From contig CALURT010000020.1 in the NCBI GenBank assembly GCA_944323245.1, positions 1 to 47,336 on the forward strand: a DNA stretch of 47,336 bases, read 5' to 3'. This DNA comes from an uncultured Bacteroidales bacterium (GTDB lineage: Bacteria > Bacteroidota > Bacteroidia > Bacteroidales > UBA932). Of this stretch, positions 1 to 7,818 are shown one piece after another. Every line of letters starts with the position of its first letter. The stretch's first letter is position 1. Under the pieces are notes generated by a model that did no database searches, was not told where the DNA came from, and saw only the letters and a program-made list of their open reading frames with translations. The position numbers were made by a program, and so were the translations under genes.

Positions 1-317
1 GCGCGGTGCTTGTCAATCAGCGAAACATATTCGTCAATGCAGGATTTCAGGTATTTCTCCGACCGCATCATCATAATGTCCTCACCCCGTATGCCGTGGT
101 GTTCTTGCAGCATGACTTCCAAAGCGCACAAGACAGGACGGACTACTTCACGGAACAATTCATCTTTATTCGTGAAGTAGTTATAGATATTCCCGACGCC
201 AACACCTGACAACTCCGCTATTTCGCGCATGGAAGTCTTGGAATAGCCTTTCCTCTCGAATTGTTGTCTGGCAACCGTCAATATCCGACCTCGTATGCCC
301 TCTTTCAGCACTTGCAT
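1..317 (-). CDS. TetR/AcrR family transcriptional regulator, C-terminal part beyond window edge
   Basis: The minus strand reads open from an ATG at 315-317 to the left edge, giving about 105 residues. The protein starts MQVLKEGIRGRILTVAR and continues with a classic TetR helix-turn-helix: a Phe-Glu-Arg-Lys-Gly-Tyr stretch, then MREIAELSGVGVGNIYNYF, then KDELF. That order matches the DNA-binding domain of the TetR family, in which a dimer binds an operator and a small ligand releases it. The ligand-binding C-terminal domain begins around residue 55 and is cut off here. A -7 box (TACCTTTG) lies 34 bases upstream of the start. TetR genes usually sit next to an efflux or envelope operon that they control; that neighbour is probably outside the window to the left. 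Family assignment is secure; target and ligand are unknown. Confidence 0.88.
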   Translation of the reverse strand, partial: MQVLKEGIRGRILTVARQQFERKGYSKTSMREIAELSGVGVGNIYNYFTNKDELFREVVRPVLCALEVMLQEHHGIRGEDIMMMRSEKYLKSCIDEYVSLIDKHR

Positions 318-350
318 TTATAGTGGACAATGTCTGTTTTTAATTTTTTG

Positions 351-381
351 CAAAGGTACAAGGCTTGAAATTGTCGGGCAA
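351..381 (-). promoter_or_regulatory. Promoter of the TetR-family gene, with possible operator
   Basis: On the minus strand a Bacteroidetes -7 box TACCTTTG (358-351) lies 20 bases downstream of a TTG (381-379), the usual -33 core. The predicted start is near 344, giving a leader of about 27 bases to the ATG at 317. Between the two, GACA-A-TGTC (326-334) is a short dyad where an autoregulatory TetR dimer could bind. The promoter match is good; the operator is a guess. Confidence 0.55.
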
Positions 382-456
382 TACCTATTTTTAGGGAAAG
401 ACAGTTGGAAAGACAATTCTGAATTGAGGTCGGGCTTATTCCCGATTATCGATAAA

Positions 457-534
457 AAATCAGAGAGAGGAAAAGAAAGGCGAGCCTCCGCAGCGAAGCG
501 AGGACCGCGATGCCGGTTTTCCTCTCTCTGATTT
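457..534. repeat. Inverted repeat with 18-bp perfect arms in a gene-free stretch
   Basis: The arm AAATCAGAGAGAGGAAAA (457-474) is the exact reverse complement of 517-534, with a 42-base spacer holding a smaller imperfect hairpin (CCTCCGC...GCGAGG). It lies in a gene-free stretch between the divergent TetR gene and the lipoprotein gene (318-719). Nothing else in that stretch looks coding. As both flanking genes point away, it is not obviously a terminator. It could be a small non-autonomous element or an RNA fold. Confidence 0.7.
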
Positions 535-551
535 GTCGTATTGCAACAGAT

Positions 552-577
552 GGTTCGGCTACGCTCACCATGACAAA
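552..577. repeat. REP-like intergenic motif (single copy)
   Basis: The segment reads GGTTCGGCTACGCTCACC followed by ATGACAAA. It resembles the GCTCGGAATGACA-type intergenic repeats and shares the CGCTC/ATGACA core with the tandem copies at 39157-39201 in this window. Only one divergent copy is present here, so the assignment is tentative. Confidence 0.35.
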
Positions 578-610
578 CGCATCGCATACTATGCCAGGAA
601 GCATCTTATT

Positions 611-640
611 TTGATTTTAAATGCAAATTGCATATCTTTA
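611..640 (+). promoter_or_regulatory. Promoter of the lipoprotein-TonB-DUF4249 operon with embedded palindrome
   Basis: A TTG (611-613) and TATCTTTA (633-640, one base off TAnnTTTG) are separated by 19 bases, the preferred Bacteroidetes spacing. Between them sits a perfect palindrome, ATGCAA-A-TTGCAT (621-633), touching the -7 box; a repressor bound there would block RNA polymerase. The predicted start is near 647, giving a leader of about 73 bases before the ATG at 720. Confidence 0.55.
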
Positions 641-719
641 GACATTGAATTGTGCGATTCATGGGAAGTTGCCGAAAATCCCCGCAATAGAGTAGGCTTG
701 ATCACAATATCATTTGACA

Positions 720-1379
720 ATGAAAACTAAATCCATTCACTTGCTAATCGTTTCATTAGCCATCCTGACAGCTTTGGCCGTATCGTGTGCCGAGGAGGAA
801 GATGATATATATGAAATGGTAAGCGACACGGTAGTCGGGAAATACGAATACAAGTCGGTTACATTTCAGGGTTATAGGCTTGATCTCAACGGCGATGGCA
901 TTGCAAGCGATGACGTGATGGCGGAATTCGAGGGAAAGACTATGAATATGGACTGGTTGTGGCGCACTCCGTTAAAAGTTTTTCCGTACGATCCTTTTTG
1001 GGGTGTAAAAGAAAGATTACATGTTGAAATCCCAAAACAGTATATAGACTATGACAAGACTACCGGAGAGTATGTGACTGATTTTATGTACGGAAATTCA
1101 ATGATTCTGACTTTCAGTTGGTGGATTGACGAGTCCGGAAAGATCTATACCGAGGGTGAAAAAAGGGGTGAGGATGAGGACCTCTACATGGAAGATGACC
1201 GTATTATTGAACGAGTGGACTGCAAGAACAGCAACAATATCGCCAAAGAACTGACTTTTGACCAGAAAGGAGGGATAAAGGCCCTGATCGAGAGTTCGTA
1301 CTATGATTTCGCCACGGACCAGTTGCTGACAGTTCCTGTATTGTTCGAATATGAAAGGGTGTCATATTCATTGGATTAG
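720..1379 (+). CDS. Small predicted lipoprotein, first gene of a TonB-receptor operon
   Basis: This 219-residue protein begins MKTKSIHLLIVSLAILTAL and has a lipobox-like LAVSC, so it is probably a lipid-anchored envelope protein with mature Cys at about residue 24. An acidic linker (AEEEDD) follows, as is common in surface-exposed Bacteroidales lipoproteins. The remainder is a soluble domain of about 190 residues with alternating polar and aromatic strands; I do not recognise a family. A TTG two codons upstream is in frame but the ATG at 720 gives the better signal peptide. The 3' end overlaps the TonB receptor gene by 29 bases, so the two are almost certainly co-translated. It could be an accessory or ligand-binding component of that receptor; this is inference from position only. 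Confidence 0.75.
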   Translation: MKTKSIHLLIVSLAILTALAVSCAEEEDDIYEMVSDTVVGKYEYKSVTFQGYRLDLNGDGIASDDVMAEFEGKTMNMDWLWRTPLKVFPYDPFWGVKERLHVEIPKQYIDYDKTTGEYVTDFMYGNSMILTFSWWIDESGKIYTEGEKRGEDEDLYMEDDRIIERVDCKNSNNIAKELTFDQKGGIKALIESSYYDFATDQLLTVPVLFEYERVSYSLD

Positions 1380-3474
1380 CAGTCTTGTAGCATTTCTGTG
1401 CCTTAACCTGCCGGCAGCATCCCGCGGTATGGAAGCGGCAGACACCCTCGAACAGGCTGTCATATCGACTGCGAGATCCCCGCAGGCCTATACCGGACTG
1501 AAGCGGTTGGACCGCGATGATCTGCTTACAGGTACCGCCCTGCTTGGTACACCGGATTTGATAAAGGTCCTTCAGAACCTGTCGGGAGTCGCTTCCGGCA
1601 TGGAACTCATGTCCGGGCTCTATGTACGCGGAGGGGACGGCAGCGACAATCTTTTCCTGCTTGACGGCGTACCGCTGTTTCAGGTATCTCACCTTGCCGG
1701 TCTGTTCTCCTCGTTCAACACGGACGTCATCAGGTCGGTGGATTTCTACAAAAGCGGGTTTCCGTCACGTTTCGGAGGGAAGTTGTCTTCGGTAGTGGAC
1801 GTTACGACCAAAGACGGCTCCATGGAAAAATTCGGAGGCACCTTCTCCATCGGACTGTTAGACGGAAGGTTAGCCCTCAACGGCCCGATTATCAGGGACA
1901 AGCTGTCCTACGATGTCGCAATTCGCAGGAGCTGGCTTGACGCGATTATGTCCCCTCTGCTCGCACTCGACAAATCCGAGGACGGGGCGAAGACAAGAGG
2001 CGGCTATGCTTTATTTGACTCCAACGTGAACATTACGTACATTCCCGGCAGCAATGACAAGATAAACTTCCGTTTCTTCGCCGGTACCGACAACTTCAAA
2101 TACAGCAAGATCACGGAGGAGAAACTGTACGGGAAGGAAATCTATTATACCGACGAAGGCAACAGAATGGGACTCAGTTGGGGCAACCTTGCGGCATCGG
2201 CAAGCTGGAAGCATGTTTTCTCACGGCGTTCCTCACTTTCTGCAATCCTCTATTACACAAGAGGATATTCAGATATTTCCGACTGGCAGAAGAGCAATAA
2301 CCTGCAGAATGATGTCCTGACGACGATGACATATACAGAAAGGGCTTCGGGCAGCGTGGATGCAGCCGGCTTCAAAGGACTCTTTTCGTTTTCATCCGGC
2401 CATCATAATATTTCGGCGGGAGCGGAATATCAGAGCGCATGGTACATGCCGTCACGATCTTTGGAGAAGACGACAGGAGAGACCGTACTTAATTCAGATT
2501 CGGGGACAATCATGTACAGGACGGACGAAGCGTCTGTATTCGTGGAGGACGAGATGGTTTACGGGCCTTTCAGTTTTACGGCAGGAGTCAGGCTCGACGG
2601 TTATTTTTCCGGCGATGCGGTATATATCAGACCTCAGCCGAGGGTGTCGACCAGCTTTGATATTACGGAAAACATCATTGCAAAGGCCTCCTACGAGCTT
2701 ATGAGCCAATATTCCCATCTGCTGTCATCGATATATCTCGATCTTCCGACCAATCTTTGGATGCCATCCACTTCCGTTGTCAAGCCTTCGGATTCGCAAC
2801 AGGCCGCTGCAGGCGTGTTTGCACGCATTTCAAGGAACTGGCATTTGGATGTTGGCGGATATTACCGGACTGTCTCCAACTGTCTTATCTATTCAGGTTC
2901 CGGCTCCATCTTTCCTCCGGTAGACATGTGGGAGGACGGGTTTGTCAGCGGCCTTGCCAGATCATACGGGGCGGAGCTTGAGGCCAGATATCTTTCCGAA
3001 AAGTTTCTGGGATCACTTGCCTACACCTTGTCATGGAGTGAAAGAAAGTTCGACCGTCTGCATGACACATGGTTCAGGGACAGGTTCGACAACAGGCATA
3101 AACTGACCCTGTCAGCGTCGTACAGGATAACCGACAACATCGACATCAACGCCACATGGAACTACCACAGCGGTAACCGTGTGACGATTCCGGAGCATAT
3201 AGTCACCTTGGAGGGGATAGGCAGAAAATATCTCTTTTCCGGACCATACAATGCCAAGATGCCTGACTATCACAGGCTTGACTTGAGCTGCAATTTCCAC
3301 AGGAAGACGAAACGCGGCAATGAAAGCATCTGGAACATAAGTATCTACAACGCCTATTGCAGGATGAACCCGATTCTGATGCGTGTCTCATTCAACCCGG
3401 AGTCGGAGCCTGTCGCAATCGTCTATTCCCTTGTACCCATAATTCCCTCATTCAGTTATACATTCAAATTCTGA
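1351..3474 (+). CDS. TonB-dependent outer-membrane receptor (plug + beta-barrel, no N-terminal CarboxypepD-like domain)
   Basis: A 707-residue outer-membrane receptor. The signal peptide (residues 1-26, ending around PAASRG) is followed by a TonB-box-like segment DTLEQAVISTA (about 31-41). The plug domain follows, with LYVRGGDGSDNLFLLDGVPL and SVDFYKSGFPSRFGGKLSSV, typical of FecA/CirA-type plugs. The rest, to the terminal aromatic SFSYTFKF, consists of alternating barrel strands. Such proteins import a ligand through the outer membrane using TonB/ExbBD energy. Most Bacteroidales receptors of this class carry an extra beta-sandwich domain before the plug; here the plug starts almost directly after the signal peptide. 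The next gene is DUF4249, a common partner of this receptor subtype, and the two overlap by one base. No SusD homologue is present, so it is not a standard glycan utilisation locus. The substrate is unknown. Confidence 0.92.
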   Translation: MKGCHIHWISSLVAFLCLNLPAASRGMEAADTLEQAVISTARSPQAYTGLKRLDRDDLLTGTALLGTPDLIKVLQNLSGVASGMELMSGLYVRGGDGSDNLFLLDGVPLFQVSHLAGLFSSFNTDVIRSVDFYKSGFPSRFGGKLSSVVDVTTKDGSMEKFGGTFSIGLLDGRLALNGPIIRDKLSYDVAIRRSWLDAIMSPLLALDKSEDGAKTRGGYALFDSNVNITYIPGSNDKINFRFFAGTDNFKYSKITEEKLYGKEIYYTDEGNRMGLSWGNLAASASWKHVFSRRSSLSAILYYTRGYSDISDWQKSNNLQNDVLTTMTYTERASGSVDAAGFKGLFSFSSGHHNISAGAEYQSAWYMPSRSLEKTTGETVLNSDSGTIMYRTDEASVFVEDEMVYGPFSFTAGVRLDGYFSGDAVYIRPQPRVSTSFDITENIIAKASYELMSQYSHLLSSIYLDLPTNLWMPSTSVVKPSDSQQAAAGVFARISRNWHLDVGGYYRTVSNCLIYSGSGSIFPPVDMWEDGFVSGLARSYGAELEARYLSEKFLGSLAYTLSWSERKFDRLHDTWFRDRFDNRHKLTLSASYRITDNIDINATWNYHSGNRVTIPEHIVTLEGIGRKYLFSGPYNAKMPDYHRLDLSCNFHRKTKRGNESIWNISIYNAYCRMNPILMRVSFNPESEPVAIVYSLVPIIPSFSYTFKF

Positions 3475-4448
3475 TGATGAAAGCCATACCATTCATAATT
3501 GCGACCATGTCCATTGTCCTGCTGGCATCGTGCGAGAAGGAAATCGGTTTGCCGTTGAAATCCGACGGCGGCAGGCTTTATCTTGAGTGTTTTCCGTCCA
3601 ACGGCCATGACACGACATACATCAGTCTTGCGGCAGCTCTGCCTGCGACGGAATACGGTGCATCGGCGGAACTCTCCAATATAAGCATTGATTTCAAGGT
3701 GAACGGAGTGCCTGCGATTCCGGAATTCCATTCCAAAACCGGGGATGTCTATAACTACATTGTTGAAGTTCCCCTTGAGACGGGCGATGAAGTATCGGTA
3801 GCAGCCGGTGCCGACGGATACCCTTCCGTGACATCGGTATCATATATTCCGGAAGGTGCCGATATTGAAATGACGAGGGAAATATACAACTACGGAACTC
3901 TCCGGCACAGGTTTACTGTCCACAGGGAAGACAACTCCGGAGAGAAGCGGTATTACGGAATAGTCATAATCGGCGAAAGAAGAATGGAAACGACATATCC
4001 CGATCCCGAGAAAGAGCCGGAAACCGAAATTTCACGGATAACGTTCAAATACAAACTGTATTCTCCCGTGCAGCCGTCCGATGCTGAAGTCCTCGACTAT
4101 GAAACGATTGTCACTTGCCCTGTCAACGGGACGGATATGGTGCTCTTCGAGGACGACGGAGGAAAGACTCCCGACATGGAGGTTATAGTGGACATACCGT
4201 ACGACAGGGACAAGTACTGGGAAATCGGACCGGAAAAGAATGTGTTCAGGAGAACGTTGTATTTAGTGAAAATGTTCAGTGTCACGCCACATGCCTATGA
4301 CTATCTCAATCCGAAAATCAACGAATCCCTGCTTTTCGCAGGTCTTGTCCCTCCTTTTATCAGCTACGGCAATGTCGACGGCGGGTACGGGTTGAATGCC
4401 GGTATGGGCTGTATATCTTCCGGGTGGATGGAGAATCTCGTGCTTTAA
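3474..4448 (+). CDS. DUF4249 family lipoprotein
   Basis: This 324-residue protein starts MMKAIPFIIATMSIVLLASC, with a lipobox ending at Cys20 and then EKEIG. The body resembles DUF4249 proteins: an N-terminal beta-sandwich (YLECFPSNGHDTTYISL), then acidic strands, and a conserved C-terminal region with Asp-Gly-Gly-Tyr-Gly. Family members are lipoproteins encoded beside TonB-dependent receptors in Bacteroidetes; their molecular role is not established. Here the first ATG overlaps the TGA of the receptor gene (TGATG), indicating translational coupling. Longer reading from 3357 is possible but would bury the signal peptide, so I place the start at 3474. The gene ends 36 bases before a terminator hairpin. 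Confidence 0.85.
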   Translation: MMKAIPFIIATMSIVLLASCEKEIGLPLKSDGGRLYLECFPSNGHDTTYISLAAALPATEYGASAELSNISIDFKVNGVPAIPEFHSKTGDVYNYIVEVPLETGDEVSVAAGADGYPSVTSVSYIPEGADIEMTREIYNYGTLRHRFTVHREDNSGEKRYYGIVIIGERRMETTYPDPEKEPETEISRITFKYKLYSPVQPSDAEVLDYETIVTCPVNGTDMVLFEDDGGKTPDMEVIVDIPYDRDKYWEIGPEKNVFRRTLYLVKMFSVTPHAYDYLNPKINESLLFAGLVPPFISYGNVDGGYGLNAGMGCISSGWMENLVL

Positions 4449-4483
4449 CGCCCCGCCTGCCCCTGACATGCGGAAACTAAAAA

Positions 4484-4513
4484 AGAGGCTGCCCCAAAAG
4501 GAGGACAGCCTCT
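4484..4513. terminator. Terminator hairpin between DUF4249 and hsp20 (convergent)
   Basis: AGAGGCTG (4484-4491) pairs with CAGCCTCT (4506-4513). On the minus strand the stem is followed by TTTTTTAGT, a good U-tract for ending the hsp20 transcript. On the plus strand the following sequence (CTGTTATTT) is weaker but may still serve the DUF4249 operon. Confidence 0.8.
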
Positions 4514-4538
4514 CTGTTATTTATACCGGAAACCCCGG

Positions 4539-4964
4539 TTATTCGATTTCAATCGAGCGTTTGGTTTCGGCGGCTTTCTTTTCCACCTTAGGAATACGGA
4601 CGTTCAACACACCGTTTTCCACTTTCGCACTGATCTTGTCCCTTTCGACATCGTCAGGCAGTACCATGGTCTGCTGGAATTTGCTGTATGAGAACTCGCG
4701 ACGGAGGTAATGACCCTTCTTGTCGTTTTCCTTGTTCTCGACTTTCTTTTCCATCTCTATGGCAAGATTGCCGTTCTCGTCGATATGGACGTTGAAATCG
4801 TTTTTCGTCATACCCGGAGCAGCCACTTCTATATCGTAGCTGTTTTCGTTTTCTAATACGTTGATGGCAGGAGCCGTAGCATTTGTTCTGACCATCCAGT
4901 CGTTATCGAAGAAATCATTGAAGATGTCCGGTAACCAATTCTGTGTTCTTCTTACAGGTACCAT
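4539..4964 (-). CDS. Small heat shock protein, Hsp20/alpha-crystallin family
   Basis: A 141-residue cytosolic holdase chaperone that keeps unfolding proteins soluble under stress. The N-terminal arm contains WLPDIFNDFFDNDW, the usual start of bacterial class A Hsp20. The alpha-crystallin domain spans about residues 33-135: INVLENENSYDIEVAAPGM, then DFNVHIDENGNLAIEME, then RREFSYSKFQQTMVLPDDV and ISAKVENGVLNVRIPK. The length is typical. The start at 4964 has an AGGAG motif shortly upstream. The gene is monocistronic on the minus strand, ending at a strong hairpin. The 200 bases upstream contain a symmetric dyad (5077-5113) and no recognisable housekeeping -7 box, consistent with dedicated stress control. 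Family certain. Confidence 0.95.
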   Translation of the reverse strand: MVPVRRTQNWLPDIFNDFFDNDWMVRTNATAPAINVLENENSYDIEVAAPGMTKNDFNVHIDENGNLAIEMEKKVENKENDKKGHYLRREFSYSKFQQTMVLPDDVERDKISAKVENGVLNVRIPKVEKKAAETKRSIEIE

Positions 4965-5076
4965 AATTCAAATCTCCTATTTTTTAATTTGTTATCAATC
5001 TTTTTTGTCCCGCACCCTTGCGGGAACGCTATGGAAACAGTCAATTTGCGTACCAATGCAGGAAAATGCCCTATAT

Positions 5077-5113
5077 GTGGAAAAAATGTCACAATCAGTG
5101 ACAAAATGTCCAC
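5077..5113. promoter_or_regulatory. Two-step symmetric dyad upstream of hsp20
   Basis: Reading outward from the centre: GTGGA-5 bases-TGTCAC-AATCA-GTGACA-5 bases-TCCAC (5077-5113). Both arms pair perfectly and the unpaired gaps are equal on each side. It lies between the 3' end of the deoR gene and the hsp20 start (minus strand). It may be an operator for hsp20 or a terminator-like fold after deoR, although no T-run follows on the minus strand. It does not match the CIRCE consensus. Confidence 0.5.
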
Positions 5114-5166
5114 TGTAACAAGGCGGAAACGGACAAAACGACGTTATGGATTTCTCTGAAACCCGG

Positions 5167-5955
5167 TTATTCCTCGAGATTTGCGATATGGACATCTACA
5201 CCCATTCCCTGCAGCTCGGCCTTCAGTTTTCCCGGAAATTTCCTGTCGGAAACAATGGCGTCGAGTTCATTCGGCATGCAGATATGCACAAAATTCCTTT
5301 TGTAGCATTTCGTATGGTCGAAAACAGCGATTACCTCCCTTGCCATGGACATCATGGTCCTGTTCAGATTCGCCTCTTCGATATTTGGCGTGGAGATGCC
5401 GTCAGTCATGCTGAAACTGTCCACTCCGAGAAAAAGCTTGTCGCAATAGAATGAACGGACATTCTGCTCGGCAACGGGACCTACGACGGACAGGGATGTA
5501 TTCCGGATATGGCCTCCGAGGAGAATCGTATTGAATCTGTTGTACTTCTTGATTTCAAGTGCGATGTTGATGGCATTGGTCACGATGGTCAGCCTGTTGA
5601 ACCACTTCAGGTTCTTGGCGATTTCGAGAGTCGTCGTGCCGGAATCCAGCATGACGGTATCCCCGTCACATATCATGGATGCGGCCAATTTGCCTATGCC
5701 GGATTTCTCACGGATATTTTCGTAGATTTTGGTGTCTAACGGCATGTCGGAAGCGTCGTCTGCGACCGGAATCCTCATGGCACCGCCTCTGTTGCGCATG
5801 AGCAGGTTCGCCCTCTGCATCGTTTTCAGATCCTTTCTTATCGAAACTTCCGATATTCCGAACATTCTGGAAAGTTCGCTGACGGAAACGGAATTCTGTC
5901 TGTCTATGAGTCGGAGAATGGCCGCTCTCCTTTCTTGTGTGGAAAAATTCGGCAT
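5167..5955 (-). CDS. DeoR family transcriptional regulator
   Basis: A 262-residue regulator. The N-terminal winged helix (about residues 6-60) reads ERRAAILRLIDRQNSVSVSE, then LSRMFGISEVSIRKDLKTM and LLMRNRGGAM. The C-terminal DeoR sensor domain has DSGTTTLEIAKNL, then TNAINIALE, LLGGHIRNTSLSVVGP, LFLGVDSFSMTDGIST and VFDHTKCYKR, a fold related to sugar-phosphate isomerases. Members of this family usually repress a neighbouring sugar locus until a phosphorylated sugar binds. The start is set at 5955 because the -7 box TATATTTG (5984-5977) lies upstream of it and a longer start at 6003 would fall inside the promoter. It diverges from the DUF4874/GH31 locus, which is the natural target. The inducer is unknown. 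Confidence 0.92.
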   Translation of the reverse strand: MPNFSTQERRAAILRLIDRQNSVSVSELSRMFGISEVSIRKDLKTMQRANLLMRNRGGAMRIPVADDASDMPLDTKIYENIREKSGIGKLAASMICDGDTVMLDSGTTTLEIAKNLKWFNRLTIVTNAINIALEIKKYNRFNTILLGGHIRNTSLSVVGPVAEQNVRSFYCDKLFLGVDSFSMTDGISTPNIEEANLNRTMMSMAREVIAVFDHTKCYKRNFVHICMPNELDAIVSDRKFPGKLKAELQGMGVDVHIANLEE

Positions 5956-5976
5956 AAAGAGTCCTGATTGCTTTCG

Positions 5977-6003
5977 CAAATATAAGCATTTTGTCGGAAA
6001 CAA
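5977..6003 (-). promoter_or_regulatory. Promoter of the deoR gene
   Basis: Minus-strand TATATTTG (5984-5977) is an exact Bacteroidetes -7 box. A TTG (6003-6001) lies 16 bases upstream, slightly closer than usual. The predicted start is near 5970, giving a short leader to the ATG at 5955. Confidence 0.6.
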
Positions 6004-6156
6004 TGAGAAACGAAACCTTGCGAAACCTTAAGGTTCCACTTCTGTACTGTGCAGTAATTTTTTTATTTTCAGTTAAATAATCTATTTTATAAGGTTTCTG
6101 CCAATAAATTTTGAAAAAATAAATTCAATTTATGTTCCGTAACTTTCCGTCTTTTA

Positions 6157-6164
6157 TAATTTTG
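6157..6164 (+). promoter_or_regulatory. -7 box of the DUF4874/DUF4832 gene
   Basis: TAATTTTG matches TAnnTTTG and lies 51 bases before the ATG at 6215. No clear TTG occurs at the expected distance upstream, so the promoter may depend on an activator. The 259 bases between the two divergent starts are AT-rich and hold nothing else I can identify. Confidence 0.4.
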
Positions 6165-6214
6165 TTATGAAAATGCTTGGAATGTATAATCTTAAATAAG
6201 ATAATTTCAACCCG

Positions 6215-7675
6215 ATGATTATGACACGAATTTCATTACGATTGCTTGCCATGTCGGCCATACTGGCAACGGCATTCATGTCTTGTTCCTGCGACAAGAA
6301 CGGCGGAGAGAACGGAGGTAAAACCGAAGGAGAGGACCAATTACCGGTTGAGCCTGAAGTTTTTGAAGTAAACTACACGGAATCCGATGAGGACTTCATC
6401 AATCCGGAGAGAGGGCTTTACACCCAGTTTACCATAAGGTTCGATGACGGCAATATCCCGAGTCCGGTGTCGCTGAGTTCCATGGAGACGCAGAGATTCA
6501 AGAAGCAGAGTCTTACACTGACCCTTTTCTATCTTACCGACTTTATGAATGGCGACATAAGCGACGATGCGCTCGAGGTTATCCGTCAGAGCCTGCAGGC
6601 GCACAGGGACGGCGGTTGCAAGGCCGTGCTGCGTTTCGCTTACAAGAGTTCTGACAGCAATGCCGCCCAGCCGTGGGACCCGGAGGTGGACGTGGTCCTC
6701 AGGCATGTTAAGCAGCTTGCTCCGATATTCAAGGAATACGGAGATGTCATCTATGTGCTCCAGGCAGGCTTCGTAGGGGCATGGGGAGAATGGTATTATA
6801 CGACCAACTTCACACGTAATCCTACCAAGGACGAAGACTGGACAGCTCGCAGGAAATTGGTCCGTGCACTACTTGATGCAATGCCTGAAAACCGTCAGAT
6901 AGCCATGCGTACAGGAGAATACAAATTGGAATGCATCGAAATGGAAGTGGCGGATTCGATTACGGCCAAGACTGCATTCAACGGTTCGGACATTTCAAGG
7001 CTTGCAGGCCATAACGACTGCTTCCTTGCCGACGGCACCGACATGGGTACGTTCAGCCGTGAAGGAGAACGCCCTCTGTGGATGACGGAGACCAACTATG
7101 CAAGCATGGGAGGCGAGACCTGTGCTGCCGTGGAAGCATACTGCAAATGCGAAAAAGCTCTCAAGGCATGCGAAGACTATCACTGGTCCTATCTCAACAG
7201 CGGTTACAATACCGCCACGCACAACATCTGGAGAAAAGGCGACTGCTATGACGAGATTGTCCTGAGACTCGGTTACCGTCTCGTGCTGCGTGGAGCTGAC
7301 TTCGGTGACGATTACACCGCAGGTGCGGAATTTCCGATACATCTGAAGATAGACAACGTGGGCTTCGCATCTCTTATCAATGAGCATGAACTGGAACTCG
7401 TCCTCGTGCAGAAGGGCAATGCCGACAAGAAATATGTCTTCACTCCGGACGTGGATCCGCGTTCATGGAAAGGCGGCAAGTCAAGCTATCTGGACTATAC
7501 GCTCACTCTTCCGGCGGATCTCGAACCGGGAGAGGAATACAATCTGTACATCAACATCTGCGATGCAGCCGAAACGCTCAAGGATGACCCGCGTTTCAGC
7601 GTACGCTTTGCCAACGAGGGTGTATGGGACGAGACCACGGGCTACAATCTGCTGACTTCATTCAAGGCGGAATAA
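6215..7675 (+). CDS. DUF4874/DUF4832 domain lipoprotein, probable glycan-active barrel protein
   Basis: A 486-residue lipoprotein with a signal peptide ending in FMSC (about residue 24) and a Gly/Glu-rich linker. The N-terminal DUF4874 region carries the hallmark NPERGLY (about residues 62-68), then the LTLFYLTDF and AVLRFAYKSS strands of a TIM-like barrel and QAGFVGAWGEWYYT. The C-terminal DUF4832 region includes RQIAMRTGEYK, WMTETNYASMGGE and HWSYLNSGYN, ending with a beta-sandwich (LRGADFGDDYTAGAEFPIHL onward). These paired domains occur in secreted proteins of carbohydrate loci and resemble glycoside hydrolase barrels, but no activity is firmly established. The position between a DeoR regulator and a GH31 enzyme supports a sugar-related role. 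A terminator follows 34 bases after the stop. Confidence 0.85.
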   Translation: MIMTRISLRLLAMSAILATAFMSCSCDKNGGENGGKTEGEDQLPVEPEVFEVNYTESDEDFINPERGLYTQFTIRFDDGNIPSPVSLSSMETQRFKKQSLTLTLFYLTDFMNGDISDDALEVIRQSLQAHRDGGCKAVLRFAYKSSDSNAAQPWDPEVDVVLRHVKQLAPIFKEYGDVIYVLQAGFVGAWGEWYYTTNFTRNPTKDEDWTARRKLVRALLDAMPENRQIAMRTGEYKLECIEMEVADSITAKTAFNGSDISRLAGHNDCFLADGTDMGTFSREGERPLWMTETNYASMGGETCAAVEAYCKCEKALKACEDYHWSYLNSGYNTATHNIWRKGDCYDEIVLRLGYRLVLRGADFGDDYTAGAEFPIHLKIDNVGFASLINEHELELVLVQKGNADKKYVFTPDVDPRSWKGGKSSYLDYTLTLPADLEPGEEYNLYINICDAAETLKDDPRFSVRFANEGVWDETTGYNLLTSFKAE

Positions 7676-7708
7676 TTTCCCGTAGCCGGTCAGAATGAGC
7701 CAGGTAAG

Positions 7709-7763
7709 CCGTCCGGAATTTTTGCCGTTCCTTGAAATCCGGCAAAATTCCGGACGGTTTTTT
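7709..7763 (+). terminator. Rho-independent terminator after the DUF4874/DUF4832 gene
   Basis: A long stem formed by CCGTCCGGAATTTTTGCCG (7709-7727) and CGGCAAAATTCCGGACGG (7740-7757), with one bulged base, is followed by TTTTTT (7758-7763). This is an excellent intrinsic terminator and suggests that the GH31 gene has its own promoter. Confidence 0.92.
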
Positions 7764-7785
7764 CGTATGAATTGATTTTTATTCT

Positions 7786-7793
7786 TAGATTTG
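7786..7793 (+). promoter_or_regulatory. -7 box of the GH31 gene
   Basis: TAGATTTG matches TAnnTTTG. It lies 26 bases before the ATG at 7819 and just after the preceding terminator. The upstream -33 element is degenerate. Confidence 0.5.
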
Positions 7794-7818
7794 TTTTATA
7801 ATTATTGAAAATTGTGAT

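Noticed and set aside
295..587. Short open frames on both strands upstream of the lipoprotein gene
   Set aside because: They run through the inverted repeat and lack start signals, domains or coding bias.
6004..6050. Longer N-terminus for the DeoR regulator (start at 6003)
   Set aside because: It would begin inside the -33 element of the promoter; the ATG at 5955 matches family starts.
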